From an uncultured Clostridia bacterium (lineage in GTDB: Bacteria > Bacillota > Clostridia > Oscillospirales > Acutalibacteraceae): a DNA stretch of 64,000 nt. The stretch covers positions 62,001-126,000 of the forward strand of contig CANQGK010000002.1 of NCBI GenBank assembly GCA_947623175.1, written 5' to 3'. Both the position numbers and the translations under genes were made by a program. Position 1 is the stretch's first letter, and every line of letters begins with the position of its first letter. The notes beneath the pieces were generated by a model that saw only the letters and a program-made list of their open reading frames with translations, ran no database searches and was not told the origin of the DNA. Shown here piece after piece: positions 1 through 12,688 of the stretch.

Positions 1-1067
1 GCGAAGGGCTCAAATACATAAGACAAGAGCTTTTAAAGGTTTTGGCAAATCTTTCGGATTTTGCGATAAAATATAAGGATACGCCTACCTTGGGCTATAC
101 CCATTATCAGCCGGCACAGCTTGTGACGATAGGCAAGCGCGCAACCCTTTGGATGCAGGATTTTTTGTCCGACCTTAACGAAATAGACTTTGCAATATCC
201 AACATTAAATTTTTAGGCTGTCGCGGTACTACCGGCACCGAAGCGAGCTTTGCGGAGCTTTTTGAAAACGATTCGGAAAAAATCAACGAGATGAATAAAA
301 AAATCGCGAGTGATTTCGGATTTACGGAGTGCTTCGACGTTTGCGGACAGACCTATCCGCGCAAGGTCGACAGTCGGATTTTGAACTGCCTTTCCTCAAT
401 CGCTCAAAGCGCTTACCGTATGGCTAACGATATCCGGCTTTTACAGCACGACCGTCAGATAGAAGAACCGTTCGAAAAAAATCAAATCGGCTCTTCGGCT
501 ATGGCTTATAAGCGCAATCCCATGCGCAGTGAGCGCATTTGTTCGCTTTCGCGCTATCTTATGGCGGACGCGCTGAACGCGCCGCTGACGGCAAGCACAC
601 AGTGGCTTGAGCGAACCCTTGACGATTCGGCGAACCGGCGTATTTCTCTGCCGGAGGGCTTTTTGTGCGCCGACGCGGTTTTGCGCCTTGCGCAGAACGT
701 TACCGACGGACTTCATGTAAACGAAAAGATAGTCGAGAAAACGGTCCGCGAGTACCTGCCCTTTATCGCTACCGAAAACCTTATGATGGAGGCGGTGAAG
801 CGGGGAGGCGACCGTCAGCAGATACACGAGATAATCCGTAAATGTTCCATGGAAGCCACCGTCAAAATGAAAAACGGCGAGGAATGCGATTTGCTTACAC
901 GACTTGCCGGCGAAAAGGAGTTCGGACTTGACGAAAACGAGATGAATCAATTGCTTACGCCGAGCTTGTATATAGGCAGATGCCCCGAGCAGACGGTAGC
1001 CTTTGTCGAAAAGGTTAAACCGCTGTTGGAGGGAATTGAAAGAAAATCGGCGGAGATAAATCTCTGA
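1..1067 (+). CDS. purB: Adenylosuccinate lyase, 5'-truncated by window
   Basis: Adenylosuccinate lyase cleaves SAICAR to AICAR and adenylosuccinate to AMP, so it serves two steps of purine synthesis. The frame is open from base 3, so the true start lies upstream of the window; the first ATG-like codons inside are not starts. The visible part carries the fumarase/aspartase-superfamily signature loop (GSSAMAYKRNP near 480-520) and the conserved TLGYTHYQPAQL segment near 90-120. It stops 18 bases before guaA, with which it is presumably cotranscribed. The family call is firm. Confidence 0.96.
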   Translation, partial: EGLKYIRQELLKVLANLSDFAIKYKDTPTLGYTHYQPAQLVTIGKRATLWMQDFLSDLNEIDFAISNIKFLGCRGTTGTEASFAELFENDSEKINEMNKKIASDFGFTECFDVCGQTYPRKVDSRILNCLSSIAQSAYRMANDIRLLQHDRQIEEPFEKNQIGSSAMAYKRNPMRSERICSLSRYLMADALNAPLTASTQWLERTLDDSANRRISLPEGFLCADAVLRLAQNVTDGLHVNEKIVEKTVREYLPFIATENLMMEAVKRGGDRQQIHEIIRKCSMEATVKMKNGEECDLLTRLAGEKEFGLDENEMNQLLTPSLYIGRCPEQTVAFVEKVKPLLEGIERKSAEINL

Positions 1068-1085
1068 TATCGGGAAGGAAAAGCA

Positions 1086-2624
1086 GTGGAAGAAAAAGTA
1101 TTGATATTAAATTTCGGCGGACAGTATGACCAGCTTATCGCAAGACGGGTAAGAGAATGCAATGTTTACTGTGAAGTTAAAGATTATACTGTGACGCTCG
1201 ATGAAATAAAGGCGTTTAACCCTATCGGCATTATTTTTACCGGCGGACCCGACAGCGTTTATGCCGAAAATTCTTACCATCCGGCAGAGGGTATTTTCGA
1301 ACTCGGAATACCGATTTTGGGTATATGCTACGGCTGTCAGCTTATCGCGCATCATCTGGGCGGCAGTGTTACCGCCGCCGCGGACAATTCCGCCAGGGAA
1401 TACGGTAAAACCCTTACAACCTATGATACCGACTGCCTGCTTTTTAAGGGCTTGCCCGAAAAAGGGATTTCCTGGATGAGCCATGGGGATTATATGGAAA
1501 AGGTTCCGAAGGGCTTTAAGCTTACCGCCCACAGCGATAAATGTCCTAACGTGGCTATCGCCGATAAGGAAAAAAAGCTTTACGGCGTACAGTTTCACCC
1601 CGAGGTAAATCATACCGAAAACGGTACGCGAATGATCGGGAATTTCTTATACGAGGTCTGCTCGGCTTCCGGCAATTGGACTATGGAGGGCTATAAACGC
1701 CGCGCTATTGCCGAAATACGCGAAAATGTGGGCGACGGAAGGGCGTTGCTGGCGCTTTCGGGCGGAGTGGATTCTTCGGTTTGCGCCGCGCTTTTTGCCG
1801 AGGCTGTCGGAAAGCAGCTGACCTGCGTCTTTGTCGACCACGGGCTTATGCGCAAAAACGAGGGCGACGAGGTCGAGGCGGCGTTTAAAAAATGGGATAT
1901 CAACTTTATAAGAGTAAACGCCAAGGACAGATTTTTGTCAAAGCTTGCGGGTAAAACCGAGCCGGAGGAAAAGCGCAAAATAATCGGCGAGGAATTTATC
2001 CGCGTATTTGAGGAAGAGGGCAAAAAGATCGGAAAAACCGATTATTTGGTACAGGGCACCATCTATCCCGACGTTATAGAATCCGGCAAAGAAAACGCCG
2101 CTACCATAAAAAGCCACCATAACGTCGGCGGACTTCCCGATTTTGTGGACTTTAAGGAAATATTGGAACCGCTGCGGCTTCTTTTCAAGGACGAGGTAAG
2201 GGCTTTGGGGCGAGAACTCGGCCTTGCGGAGTATCTTGTGAGCCGTCAGCCATTCCCGGGCCCCGGGCTTGCGATCCGCATTATCGGGGAAATAACCGAG
2301 GAAAAATTGGATATTTTACGTGAAGCGGATTATATTTTCAGAGAGGAAATTTCAAAAGCCGGAATAGAGCATACCATGAACCAATATTTCGCGGCGCTTA
2401 CAAATATGCGCTCGGTAGGAGTAATGGGCGACGGCAGAACCTATGATTGGGCGATCGCCCTGCGTTCGGTTTCTACGGCCGACTTTATGACCGCCGATTT
2501 TGTAAGAATACCCTACGATGTATTGGAAACCGTTTCGAGAAGAATCGTAAACGAAGTGCCGCATGTAAACAGGGTGCTTTACGACATTACCAGCAAACCC
2601 CCGGCAACGGTGGAATTTGAGTGA
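1086..2624 (+). CDS. guaA: GMP synthase (glutamine-hydrolysing)
   Basis: Converts XMP to GMP using glutamine and ATP, in the cytosol. The N-terminal class I glutaminase domain (about residues 1-190) has its nucleophile in GICYGC (Cys81) and the His/Glu pair in QFHPEVNH. The ATP-pyrophosphatase domain follows, with the P-loop LSGGVDSS near residue 225, and the C-terminal dimerisation domain ends in KPPATVEFE as in most family members. Length (512 aa) is typical. The start is GTG, chosen for the GGGAAGGAAAAG ribosome site 4-14 bases upstream. It sits second in a run of glutamine-dependent enzymes. Confidence 0.97.
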   Translation: MEEKVLILNFGGQYDQLIARRVRECNVYCEVKDYTVTLDEIKAFNPIGIIFTGGPDSVYAENSYHPAEGIFELGIPILGICYGCQLIAHHLGGSVTAAADNSAREYGKTLTTYDTDCLLFKGLPEKGISWMSHGDYMEKVPKGFKLTAHSDKCPNVAIADKEKKLYGVQFHPEVNHTENGTRMIGNFLYEVCSASGNWTMEGYKRRAIAEIRENVGDGRALLALSGGVDSSVCAALFAEAVGKQLTCVFVDHGLMRKNEGDEVEAAFKKWDINFIRVNAKDRFLSKLAGKTEPEEKRKIIGEEFIRVFEEEGKKIGKTDYLVQGTIYPDVIESGKENAATIKSHHNVGGLPDFVDFKEILEPLRLLFKDEVRALGRELGLAEYLVSRQPFPGPGLAIRIIGEITEEKLDILREADYIFREEISKAGIEHTMNQYFAALTNMRSVGVMGDGRTYDWAIALRSVSTADFMTADFVRIPYDVLETVSRRIVNEVPHVNRVLYDITSKPPATVEFE

Positions 2625-2651
2625 TTTTTAAATACTGCCGCAAAGAAATAA

Positions 2652-4304
<1,653 letters not shown>

Positions 4305-4308
4305 CCTT

Positions 4309-6147
4309 ATGTGTGGAATCGTTGGATTTGCCGGAAAAACAGACGCCGTATCGGTTTTATTGGACGGCTTGGAGAAGCTTGAGTACCGTGGATACGATTC
4401 GGCGGGAGTTGCCGTAGTATCGCAGGACGGAAGACTGCAAATTAAAAAGAGTAAGGGCAGATTAGCCGTTTTACGGGAGCAGCTTTCAAAATCGGAGCCT
4501 ATTGAGGGCAATATCGGTATAAGTCATACAAGATGGGCAACTCATGGCGAACCCAATGATATAAACGCTCACCCGCACACCGGTGAAAACGGAAAAATCG
4601 CCGTTGTGCATAACGGAATTATAGAAAATTATCTCGAAATAAAGCAATTTCTCATAAACGAGGGCGTAACCTTTTATTCGGATACCGATACCGAGGTTAT
4701 AGCGCAATTGCTCGACTATTATTACAAACAAAATTCCGATATAACGGAATGCGTTTACAAGGTGTTAAACCGCATACGCGGCGCCTATGCGCTCGGAATT
4801 ATCTGTTCGGACTGTCCGGATAAATTGATAGCTGCGAGAAAGGACGCGCCGCTGCTTATAGGCTATGGGGAGAACAGCAATTTTATAGCCTCCGACGTAA
4901 CCGCGCTTTTGGCATACACGAGAACGGTGTCTTATATGGACGATAATGAAGTTGCGGTTATCACACCCGACAGCGTTACGGTTTACGACGCCGACAAAAA
5001 CGTAATCGAAAAAGAAAAGCACACGGTAGAGTGGGATGTTTCAGCGGCGGAAAAGGGCGGCTACCGTCACTTCATGCTCAAAGAAATAACCGAACAGCCC
5101 GAGGCTATCGCCAAAACGGTAAATCCGAGGATGAAGGACGGAAGAATCTGCTTTGAGGAATTGGCGGAAAATCCCGACTTTTTAAAAGACGTATCAAAAA
5201 TATATATTATCGCCTGCGGTTCGGCGTACCATGTGGGAATGGTGGGCAAATATACCCTCGAAAAGCTTTTGAAAATACCCACCGAGGCTTGCCTTGCTTC
5301 GGAATTTCGTTACTGCGACCCGCTGGTTGACGAAAATACCCTGGCGATTGTGATAAGCCAATCGGGCGAAACGCTCGATTCGATGGCGGCGATGCGCGAA
5401 GCCAAAAAGCGTGGAGCCAAAGTGATTTCACTTGTAAACGTCATAGGCAGCTCCATAGCGCGCGAGTCGGATATTGTGCTCTACACATGGGCGGGCCCCG
5501 AAATCGCCGTCGCCACTACCAAGGCGTACAGCACACAGCTGGTACTGCTTACGATGTTTGCGGTTTACTACTCGGATATATTGGGGATAATAACCGAAAG
5601 CGAATACGTGTCGTTTATGCGCGAGCTTGAACTGCTGCCTTCAAAGGTTTCGGAAATTCTCAAGGACACCGAAAAATATCAGGAAGCCGCCGCGCGGTTT
5701 TTTAATCACGACAGCGTGTTTTTTATAGGCAGAAATCTCGATTACGCGTTAGGTCTCGAGGGATCGTTGAAATTAAAGGAAATTTCCTATATTCACTCCG
5801 AATCCTACGCCGCCGGTGAATTAAAGCACGGCACCATTTCGCTTATCGAGCCGGGCACGCTCGTGGTATCGCTTGCAACCTATGCGCCGCTTATTGAAAA
5901 AACGGCGTCAAACGTAGTCGAGGTGCAATCCCGCGGAGCGGAGGTTTTGACCATCGCCACACAAAGTAACGCCGAAAAGCTTAAAACAAAGAAAGAAAAT
6001 TCTTTCACCGTACCCGATACCGACCCGCTGTTACAGCCGAATTTGGGAGTAATTCCGCTTCAGCTGTTTGCCTATTACGTGGCGCTTAACAGAGGATGCG
6101 ATATCGACAAACCGCGCAACCTTGCAAAATCGGTTACGGTGGAATAG
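4309..6147 (+). CDS. glmS: Glutamine--fructose-6-phosphate aminotransferase
   Basis: Makes glucosamine-6-phosphate from fructose-6-phosphate and glutamine, the entry step to peptidoglycan and to the UDP-HexNAc sugars used by the polysaccharide locus downstream. The N-terminal class II glutaminase has the catalytic Cys directly after Met (MCGIVGF) and the YRGYDSAGVA segment. Two SIS isomerase domains follow (CGSAYHVG near residue 304, FIGRN near 475), and the protein ends with the family motif LAKSVTVE. Length 612 aa is normal. Only four bases separate it from pyrG. No glmS ribozyme is possible in that space, so control must be at the operon level. Confidence 0.97.
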   Translation: MCGIVGFAGKTDAVSVLLDGLEKLEYRGYDSAGVAVVSQDGRLQIKKSKGRLAVLREQLSKSEPIEGNIGISHTRWATHGEPNDINAHPHTGENGKIAVVHNGIIENYLEIKQFLINEGVTFYSDTDTEVIAQLLDYYYKQNSDITECVYKVLNRIRGAYALGIICSDCPDKLIAARKDAPLLIGYGENSNFIASDVTALLAYTRTVSYMDDNEVAVITPDSVTVYDADKNVIEKEKHTVEWDVSAAEKGGYRHFMLKEITEQPEAIAKTVNPRMKDGRICFEELAENPDFLKDVSKIYIIACGSAYHVGMVGKYTLEKLLKIPTEACLASEFRYCDPLVDENTLAIVISQSGETLDSMAAMREAKKRGAKVISLVNVIGSSIARESDIVLYTWAGPEIAVATTKAYSTQLVLLTMFAVYYSDILGIITESEYVSFMRELELLPSKVSEILKDTEKYQEAAARFFNHDSVFFIGRNLDYALGLEGSLKLKEISYIHSESYAAGELKHGTISLIEPGTLVVSLATYAPLIEKTASNVVEVQSRGAEVLTIATQSNAEKLKTKKENSFTVPDTDPLLQPNLGVIPLQLFAYYVALNRGCDIDKPRNLAKSVTVE

Positions 6148-6170
6148 CCATATTAAAAAGGAGAAGATCC

Positions 6171-7610
6171 ATGAGTATTCATGAAGAATGCGGAGTATTC
6201 GGCGTAATATCGCCCCGAAATTGCGATATCGCAAGCGTGGTATATTACGGCTTGTATGCGCTTCAGCATCGAGGACAGGAAAGCTGCGGAATAGTCGTAA
6301 ACGACGACGGTGTTTTCGCCTCCCACAAGGATTTAGGACTTGTGGGAGAGGTGTTTTCACCCAATATATTAAGCTCGTTGCCGAGCGGTAAAATCGCCGT
6401 AGGGCATGTGCGTTACGGCACCACGGGCGGCAACAACCGCAACAACTGTCAGCCGATTGAAATCAATCATCAAAAGGGCAGAATGGCAATAGCGCATAAC
6501 GGCAATTTAAGCAACGCCGTGGAATTGAGAAACGCGCTTGAATTGTCGGGCGCCATTTTCCACACGACGAGCGACACCGAAACCATCGCATACATAGTTA
6601 CCAAGGAGCGGCTTACAAGCGGATCTATTGAAGAAGCGGTAAGCAGGGCCATGAATACTCTCGACGGCGCATATTCGCTTGTGCTTATGTCGCCTCAAAA
6701 GCTTATTTGCGCACGCGATCCGTACGGTTTTCGCCCCTTGTGCTACGGCAAAACGGAGGATAACATGTACGTAGTCGCCTCCGAAAGCGCCGCGCTCAAA
6801 GCTATAGGCGCCGAATTTATAAGAGACGTACTGCCGGGCGAAATTCTTGTCTTTGACGGCGAAACGGTGGTATCCCACAAGGAGCATTGCGGTGAAAAAT
6901 TTAAAAGATTATGTTCTTTTGAATATATTTATTTTGCAAGACCCGATTCCGAGATAGACGGCGTATCGGTCCATGCGGCAAGAGCAAGGGCGGGCGAAAT
7001 TTTAGCTCGGTATCATCCGGCGGACGCCGATATCGTTATAGGAGTGCCCGATTCGGGATTGGACGCCGCGCTCGGATACAGCAAAGCCTCCGGCATTCCT
7101 TACACGATAGGTCTTATAAAGAATAAGTATATCGGAAGAACTTTTATTTTGCCCGGACAGTCGGGAAGACTTGACCGCGTTAAAATAAAGCTTTCCGCAA
7201 TAGAGGAAAACGTTCGCGGCAAAAGGGTAGTGCTTGTGGACGACTCCATTGTAAGGGGTACCACAAGCGGACGAATAGTAAAGCTGCTGCGCGAAGCGGG
7301 CGCCAAGGAAATACATATGCGAATATCCGCGCCGCCATTTTTGCACCCATGCTATTACGGAACTGATATCGATTCCGAGGAGCATTTGATAGCATGCAAG
7401 CATACGGTAAACGAAATTGCCGAAATAATCGGCGCCGACACGCTCGGTTATCTGCCGGTCGAAGAGCTTAAATCGATGATAGGCAGCTGCGATTATTGCA
7501 GCGCCTGCTTTGACGGAAAATATCCGACCGCCGTTCCGAGCGATACGCGCAGAGACCGTTTTGAGCAAAAATTATCCTCGAAAATCAAGGATAAAAATAA
7601 ACAGAGGTAG
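6171..7610 (+). CDS. purF: Amidophosphoribosyltransferase
   Basis: First committed step of purine synthesis: PRPP plus glutamine gives phosphoribosylamine. The start at 6171 follows AAAAAGGAGAAG and gives a six-residue propeptide before the class II glutaminase Cys (MSIHEE/CGVFG). Starts further upstream overlap glmS and lack conservation. The PRPP loop VVLVDDSIVRGTT lies near residue 355. Cys residues in LCSFEY and CDYCSAC match the 4Fe-4S ligands of the oxygen-sensitive Bacillus subtilis-type enzyme. Length 479 aa. Confidence 0.97.
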   Translation: MSIHEECGVFGVISPRNCDIASVVYYGLYALQHRGQESCGIVVNDDGVFASHKDLGLVGEVFSPNILSSLPSGKIAVGHVRYGTTGGNNRNNCQPIEINHQKGRMAIAHNGNLSNAVELRNALELSGAIFHTTSDTETIAYIVTKERLTSGSIEEAVSRAMNTLDGAYSLVLMSPQKLICARDPYGFRPLCYGKTEDNMYVVASESAALKAIGAEFIRDVLPGEILVFDGETVVSHKEHCGEKFKRLCSFEYIYFARPDSEIDGVSVHAARARAGEILARYHPADADIVIGVPDSGLDAALGYSKASGIPYTIGLIKNKYIGRTFILPGQSGRLDRVKIKLSAIEENVRGKRVVLVDDSIVRGTTSGRIVKLLREAGAKEIHMRISAPPFLHPCYYGTDIDSEEHLIACKHTVNEIAEIIGADTLGYLPVEELKSMIGSCDYCSACFDGKYPTAVPSDTRRDRFEQKLSSKIKDKNKQR

Positions 7611-7615
7611 ATAAA

Positions 7616-8713
7616 ATGCTTAAGAAATATGACCGCAAATTGATTTTTGAGGACGGAAGCGAATATCCGGGCTTTGCGTTCGGAGCGGACGGGCAAAAGG
7701 TTTGCGAAATTGTTTTTAATACGTCGATGGTGGGATATCAGGAAATACTTTCCGACCCGTCATATACCTATCAGGCGGTGGTGATGACCTACCCGCTTAT
7801 AGGCAATTACGGTATGGCGGACGACGATTACGAAACGGCAAGACCGACGCTCGGCGCCTTTATCGTGGGCGAATATAACGATATTCCCTCTAATTTCAGA
7901 AGCACCGCTTCTCTGGGAGAAGTTATGAAAAAGTACGGTATTCCGGGGATTTACGGCGTCGATACGCGGATGCTTACCCGCTCTATTCGCAATAACGGCA
8001 GCAGAAACGTGCTTATTGCGGATATTTCCACCACCAAGGAAGAGGGAATTAAGATACTTTCGGAGGCTGAAATCGCCGCCGACGCGGTATCGCAGGTCAG
8101 CCGCAAAAAAGCGGAGGAATACAAGGCGGATAACCCGCAGTTTCACGTCGTCGCTATCGATTGCGGTATGAAACAGAACATTGTACGGTCTCTGCTTAAA
8201 AGAAATTGCGACGTTACGGCGGTGCCTTATAATACTTCCGCCGAATACATAGAAGCCTTAAATCCCGACGGGGTGTTTATCTCAAACGGACCGGGCGATC
8301 CTACGGACGTGCCGGAGGTTGCGCAAACCGTTAAAAAATTGCGGGGCAAATATCCGATTTTCGGGATATGCCTCGGTCATCAGATAATCGCCTTGGCTTA
8401 CGGAGCCAAAACCTATAAGCTTAAATTCGGTCATCGCGGCGGAAATCATCCGGTTAAAAATCTCGATACGGGAAAGCTCGAAATCACTTCGCAAAACCAT
8501 TCCTACGCGGTGGACGGCGACAGTCTTACAAAAACCGATTTGAGAGTTACTCATATAAATCTGCTCGACGACACGGTCGAGGGTACCGAATGCGGTAAGG
8601 ACAGGGTATTTTCGGTGCAGTATCACCCCGAAAGCGCCCCCGGACCCGAGGACAGCACCTATTTATTCGATCGGTTTACGGAGCTTATGAAGGAGGGGAA
8701 GCGGAATGCCTAA
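7616..8713 (+). CDS. carA: Carbamoyl-phosphate synthase small subunit
   Basis: Glutaminase subunit that feeds ammonia to CarB for carbamoyl phosphate, used in pyrimidine and arginine synthesis. The N-terminal CPSase small-chain domain is followed by a class I glutaminase with GICLGHQ (Cys near residue 251) and [10 protein letters not shown] (His/Glu near 335). It begins five bases after purF, and its last eight bases overlap carB, which implies coupled translation and 1:1 subunit output. Length 365 aa is normal. Confidence 0.97.
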   Translation: MLKKYDRKLIFEDGSEYPGFAFGADGQKVCEIVFNTSMVGYQEILSDPSYTYQAVVMTYPLIGNYGMADDDYETARPTLGAFIVGEYNDIPSNFRSTASLGEVMKKYGIPGIYGVDTRMLTRSIRNNGSRNVLIADISTTKEEGIKILSEAEIAADAVSQVSRKKAEEYKADNPQFHVVAIDCGMKQNIVRSLLKRNCDVTAVPYNTSAEYIEALNPDGVFISNGPGDPTDVPEVAQTVKKLRGKYPIFGICLGHQIIALAYGAKTYKLKFGHRGGNHPVKNLDTGKLEITSQNHSYAVDGDSLTKTDLRVTHINLLDDTVEGTECGKDRVFSVQYHPESAPGPEDSTYLFDRFTELMKEGKRNA

Positions 8714-11700
8714 AAGAACGGACATAAAAAAGGTACTCGTTATCGGCTCGGGCCCTATAGTCATAGGTCAGGCGGCGGAGTTCGACTATGCCGGCACACA
8801 GGCCTGCCTGGCGCTTAAGGAGGAAGGCTACGAGGTTATACTCTGCAATTCAAATCCGGCAACCATTATGACCGATACGAGCATTGCCGATAAGGTCTAT
8901 ATGGAGCCGCTTACCCTCGAATATATCTCCAAAATCGTGCGCCGCGAGCGCCCCGACGCGATACTTCCGGGTATAGGCGGTCAGACGGGGCTTAACCTTG
9001 CCATGCAGCTTGAAAAGAAGGGCGTCCTCTCGGAATGCGGGGTAGAGCTGCTCGGCACGCAGAGCAGCAGCATCGAGCGTGCGGAGGATCGCGAGCAATT
9101 CAAGGAATTGTGCGAAGAATTGGGCGAGCCGGTTCTGCCGTCCGATATAGCCACCTGTATGGAGGACGGACTTAAGGTCGCAAACAGCATAGGCTTTCCG
9201 GTGGTTTTGCGCCCCGCCTTTACTTTGGGCGGCACCGGCGGCGGTTTTGCGGATAACGAGCGGGAATTTTCGGATATTATGAAAAACGCGTTGGCGCTTT
9301 CACCCGTTCATCAGGTTTTGATCGAGAAAAGCATTAAGGGCTATAAGGAAATTGAATACGAGGTAATACGCGACGCGAACGACACCGCAATTACCGTTTG
9401 CAATATGGAAAACCTCGACCCGGTAGGGGTTCATACGGGGGATTCCATCGTCGTATGCCCGTCGCAGACACTTACCAACAAAGAGTACCATATGCTGAGA
9501 AACAGCGCGCTTAAAATAATCCGCGCTCTCAAAATAGAAGGGGGATGCAACGTTCAGTTTGCACTCGATCCCAATTCGTTTAAGTATTATTTGATCGAGG
9601 TAAATCCGAGGGTTTCGCGCTCCTCCGCATTGGCTTCCAAAGCGAGCGGATATCCGATAGCGCGGGTATCCGCCAAAATCGGAGTGGGAATGCGCCTTGA
9701 CGAAATCCGGATCGCCAACACGCCGGCGTCGTTTGAGCCTACGCTCGACTATATCGTAACCAAGATGCCGCGCTTCCCGTTTGATAAATTTACCGACGCA
9801 AACAATTCTCTCGGTACTCAGATGAAGGCTACCGGCGAGGTTATGAGCATCGGCCGCACGGCGGAGGAAAGCCTGCTTAAAGCCGTTCGTTCGCTTGAAA
9901 TAGGACTTATACATCTGCATCACCGCAAGTTTGACGATAAATCCGCCGCGGAATTGCTCGATTATATAAAGGTCGGAACCGACGACCGCATTTACGCTAT
10001 AGCCGAGCTTTTGCGAAAGGGCTTTGACGTCGATAAAATAAACGAGGCTACGGGAATAGACCGATTTTTTATCGAAAAGCTTAAAAATATCGTCAATACC
10101 GAAAATCTGCTTAAGGAAAATCCCTTTGACAACGAGGCTTTGCTTGCGGCTAAAAAAATGGGATTTTCGGATAAGGAAATAGCCCTGCTTTGGAACACTT
10201 CCGAGCTTGAAATCTTTAATATCCGCAAAAATGCCGGCATAACTCCGGTTTATAAAATGATAGATACCTGCGCTTCGGAATTTAAGAGCTATATTCCGTA
10301 TTTTTACTCCACCTATTCGCAGGAAAACGAATCGGTGGTATCGGATAAGAAAAAGGTTATAGTTTTGGGCTCGGGCCCCATACGCATAGGGCAGGGCGTG
10401 GAGTTTGACTATTCGACCGTTCATGCGGTGCAGACCATTAAGGAGTCGGGCTTTGAAGCGATTATCATAAACAACAATCCCGAAACGGTTTCCACCGATT
10501 ATACATGTTCCGATAAGCTTTATTTCGAGCCGCTTTGCGTAGAGGACGTTATGAATATAATCGACCTTGAAAAGCCGTACGGAGTTATCGCCACCCTCGG
10601 CGGGCAAACGGCGATAAACCTTGCCGAGCCTTTATCGGAGCGCGGCGTCCAAATCATAGGCACCGATAAAAACGCCATCGACCGGGCGGAAAACCGCGAT
10701 TCGTTCGAAAAACTGTTGGAGTCGCTCGCAATTCCTCAGCCGGAGGGCAGAGCGGTAACCAATATCGAGGCAGGCCTTGCGGCGGCGGCGGAAATAGGAT
10801 ATCCGGTTTTGGTGCGCCCCTCATTCGTTTTGGGCGGAAGGGCTATGCAGATAGTCGCCAAGCCCGAGCATCTGACGAGATACCTTAAAACCGCGGTAGA
10901 GGTTGATGAGGATAAGCCGGTTTTGGTAGATAAATATCTGCGCGGCAAAGAGGTCGAGGTAGACGCTGTTTGCGACGGCAAAGAGGTATTTATTCCCGGA
11001 ATTATGGAGCTTGTGGAAAGGACCGGCGTACATTCGGGCGACTCCATAAGCGTATATCCTTCCTTCAGCATTTCGAATAAGGTAAAGGAAACCATTATAG
11101 ATTACACGAAGCGACTCGGTATAGGTATCGGCATTGTCGGACTTTTTAATATACAGTTTATTGTTGACAATAACGATAATGTATTTATAATTGAAGTAAA
11201 CCCGCGTTCTTCGAGAACCGTACCGTTTTTGTCAAAAGCTACGGGATATAATCTTGCAGATATCGCAACCCTCGTGATTTTGGGCAAAAGCTTAAAGGAA
11301 CAGGGCATAACCGAAATTTATCCCAAAGAAAAAGAGCGCTTTTACGTGAAGGTACCGGCGTTTTCCTTTTCTAAGCTTCGCGGTATGGACGCTTACCTTT
11401 CGCCCGAAATGAAATCCACGGGTGAGGCCATAGGCTACGATAAAAAAATACACCGCGCCATGTATAAAGCGATGGCGGCGTCGGGTATGCATCTGCAAAA
11501 TTACGGCACCGTAGTGGTTACCCTTGCCGACGAGGATAAGGAAGAAGCACTGCCGCTTGTAAGACGGTTTTACGATTTGGGATTTAATATCGAGGCTACC
11601 ATAGGTACGGCGGATTTTTTGAAATCGCACGGTATACGCACACGCCTTCGCCGCAAATTAAGCGAGGGCAGCGACGAAATACTGCAGTCCATAAGAGCCG

Positions 11701-11885
11701 GCTACGTAAGCTACGTTATATGCACGCGCGCCATTCTTTCGGGCGTTCATTATGAGGACGGCGTCGCGATTCGCCGGTGCGCGATAGAAAATAACGTTAC
11801 GATGCTTACGTCTTTGGATACCGTCAAGGTTCTTTTGGACGTTTTGGAGGAAACCACGATAGGTATCTCCACCATCAACGAATAG
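8706..11885 (+). CDS. carB: Carbamoyl-phosphate synthase large subunit
   Basis: Builds carbamoyl phosphate from bicarbonate, ammonia and two ATP. The two homologous ATP-grasp halves are both visible: [17 protein letters not shown] near residue 13 and [17 protein letters not shown] near residue 555. A C-terminal MGS-like allosteric domain follows, starting near residue 935. Length 1059 aa is complete. The ATG lies inside the end of carA behind AAGGAGGGG, so the ribosome site is within carA coding sequence. Confidence 0.97.
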   Translation: MPKRTDIKKVLVIGSGPIVIGQAAEFDYAGTQACLALKEEGYEVILCNSNPATIMTDTSIADKVYMEPLTLEYISKIVRRERPDAILPGIGGQTGLNLAMQLEKKGVLSECGVELLGTQSSSIERAEDREQFKELCEELGEPVLPSDIATCMEDGLKVANSIGFPVVLRPAFTLGGTGGGFADNEREFSDIMKNALALSPVHQVLIEKSIKGYKEIEYEVIRDANDTAITVCNMENLDPVGVHTGDSIVVCPSQTLTNKEYHMLRNSALKIIRALKIEGGCNVQFALDPNSFKYYLIEVNPRVSRSSALASKASGYPIARVSAKIGVGMRLDEIRIANTPASFEPTLDYIVTKMPRFPFDKFTDANNSLGTQMKATGEVMSIGRTAEESLLKAVRSLEIGLIHLHHRKFDDKSAAELLDYIKVGTDDRIYAIAELLRKGFDVDKINEATGIDRFFIEKLKNIVNTENLLKENPFDNEALLAAKKMGFSDKEIALLWNTSELEIFNIRKNAGITPVYKMIDTCASEFKSYIPYFYSTYSQENESVVSDKKKVIVLGSGPIRIGQGVEFDYSTVHAVQTIKESGFEAIIINNNPETVSTDYTCSDKLYFEPLCVEDVMNIIDLEKPYGVIATLGGQTAINLAEPLSERGVQIIGTDKNAIDRAENRDSFEKLLESLAIPQPEGRAVTNIEAGLAAAAEIGYPVLVRPSFVLGGRAMQIVAKPEHLTRYLKTAVEVDEDKPVLVDKYLRGKEVEVDAVCDGKEVFIPGIMELVERTGVHSGDSISVYPSFSISNKVKETIIDYTKRLGIGIGIVGLFNIQFIVDNNDNVFIIEVNPRSSRTVPFLSKATGYNLADIATLVILGKSLKEQGITEIYPKEKERFYVKVPAFSFSKLRGMDAYLSPEMKSTGEAIGYDKKIHRAMYKAMAASGMHLQNYGTVVVTLADEDKEEALPLVRRFYDLGFNIEATIGTADFLKSHGIRTRLRRKLSEGSDEILQSIRAGYVSYVICTRAILSGVHYEDGVAIRRCAIENNVTMLTSLDTVKVLLDVLEETTIGISTINE

Positions 11886-11896
11886 GAGGGCTTATT

Positions 11897-12688
11897 ATGC
11901 ATTTTACGAAAATGCACGGACTCGGCAACGATTATCTTTATTATTTCGGCGAGCTTAAAAATCCCGAAAAATGGGCGGTAAGGCTTTCCGACAGGCATTT
12001 CGGAATAGGCTCCGACGGGATAATCACAATATCGCCGTCAAATAAGGCGGATTTTAAAATGCGTATTTTCAATGCCGACGGCAGTGAAGCTTTAATGTGC
12101 GGCAACGGAATACGCTGTGTGGGAAAGTACCTTTTTGACAAGGGCTATACCGACAAAACCGTACTTTCCGTCGAAACTCTTTCCGGCAATAAGGAATTGG
12201 TGATGAAAACGAGTTGCGGTAAGGTTGCTCAGGTTACGGTAAGCATGGGCAAATGCGAGGTAAAAACCCCCGTAACCCTCGATACTTCCTACGGGAAGGT
12301 AACACTTACCCCCGTTTCGGTGGGAAATCTGCACGCGGTCATATTTGTTGATTCCGCTGAAGACGCGCCTCTTACCACGGTAGGGAAGGAGCTTGAACAT
12401 AATCCGTATTTCCCCGACGGGGTAAACGTGGAATTTGCCGAGGTAAAAAATCCCGAGTATATAAGAATGCGCGTCTGGGAGCGCGGAAGCGCCGTCACGT
12501 TAGCCTGCGGCACCGGCGCATGCGCCGCCGCCGCCGCGGCGGTAAAGGCGGGGCTTGCTTTGAAAAACAGCGATATCACCGTAGAATTGGACGGCGGAAA
12601 GTTAAATATAAAAATATCGGACGACGATACGGCGTTAATGACCGGAACGGCGACCACCGTTTGTGAATGTGAGGTAGAGGATATATGA
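11897..12688 (+). CDS. dapF: Diaminopimelate epimerase
   Basis: Interconverts LL- and meso-diaminopimelate. Both catalytic cysteines are present: the first in MCGNGIRC (near residue 68-73), the second in ACGTGACA (near residue 204-209). The opening MHFTKMHGLGNDY is the family signature. Ribosome site AGGAGGG lies nine bases upstream, and the last four bases overlap dapL. At 263 aa it is slightly short but complete. It begins the diaminopimelate/lysine part of the operon. Confidence 0.96.
   Translation: MHFTKMHGLGNDYLYYFGELKNPEKWAVRLSDRHFGIGSDGIITISPSNKADFKMRIFNADGSEALMCGNGIRCVGKYLFDKGYTDKTVLSVETLSGNKELVMKTSCGKVAQVTVSMGKCEVKTPVTLDTSYGKVTLTPVSVGNLHAVIFVDSAEDAPLTTVGKELEHNPYFPDGVNVEFAEVKNPEYIRMRVWERGSAVTLACGTGACAAAAAAVKAGLALKNSDITVELDGGKLNIKISDDDTALMTGTATTVCECEVEDI

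Noticed and set aside
441-950. A 169-codon open frame antisense to purB
   Set aside because: Lies fully within conserved purB; composition is an antisense shadow.
9300-10607. A 435-codon open frame on the - strand inside carB
   Set aside because: It is antisense to a complete, conserved carB and reflects codon bias; no ribosome site or protein-like motif.
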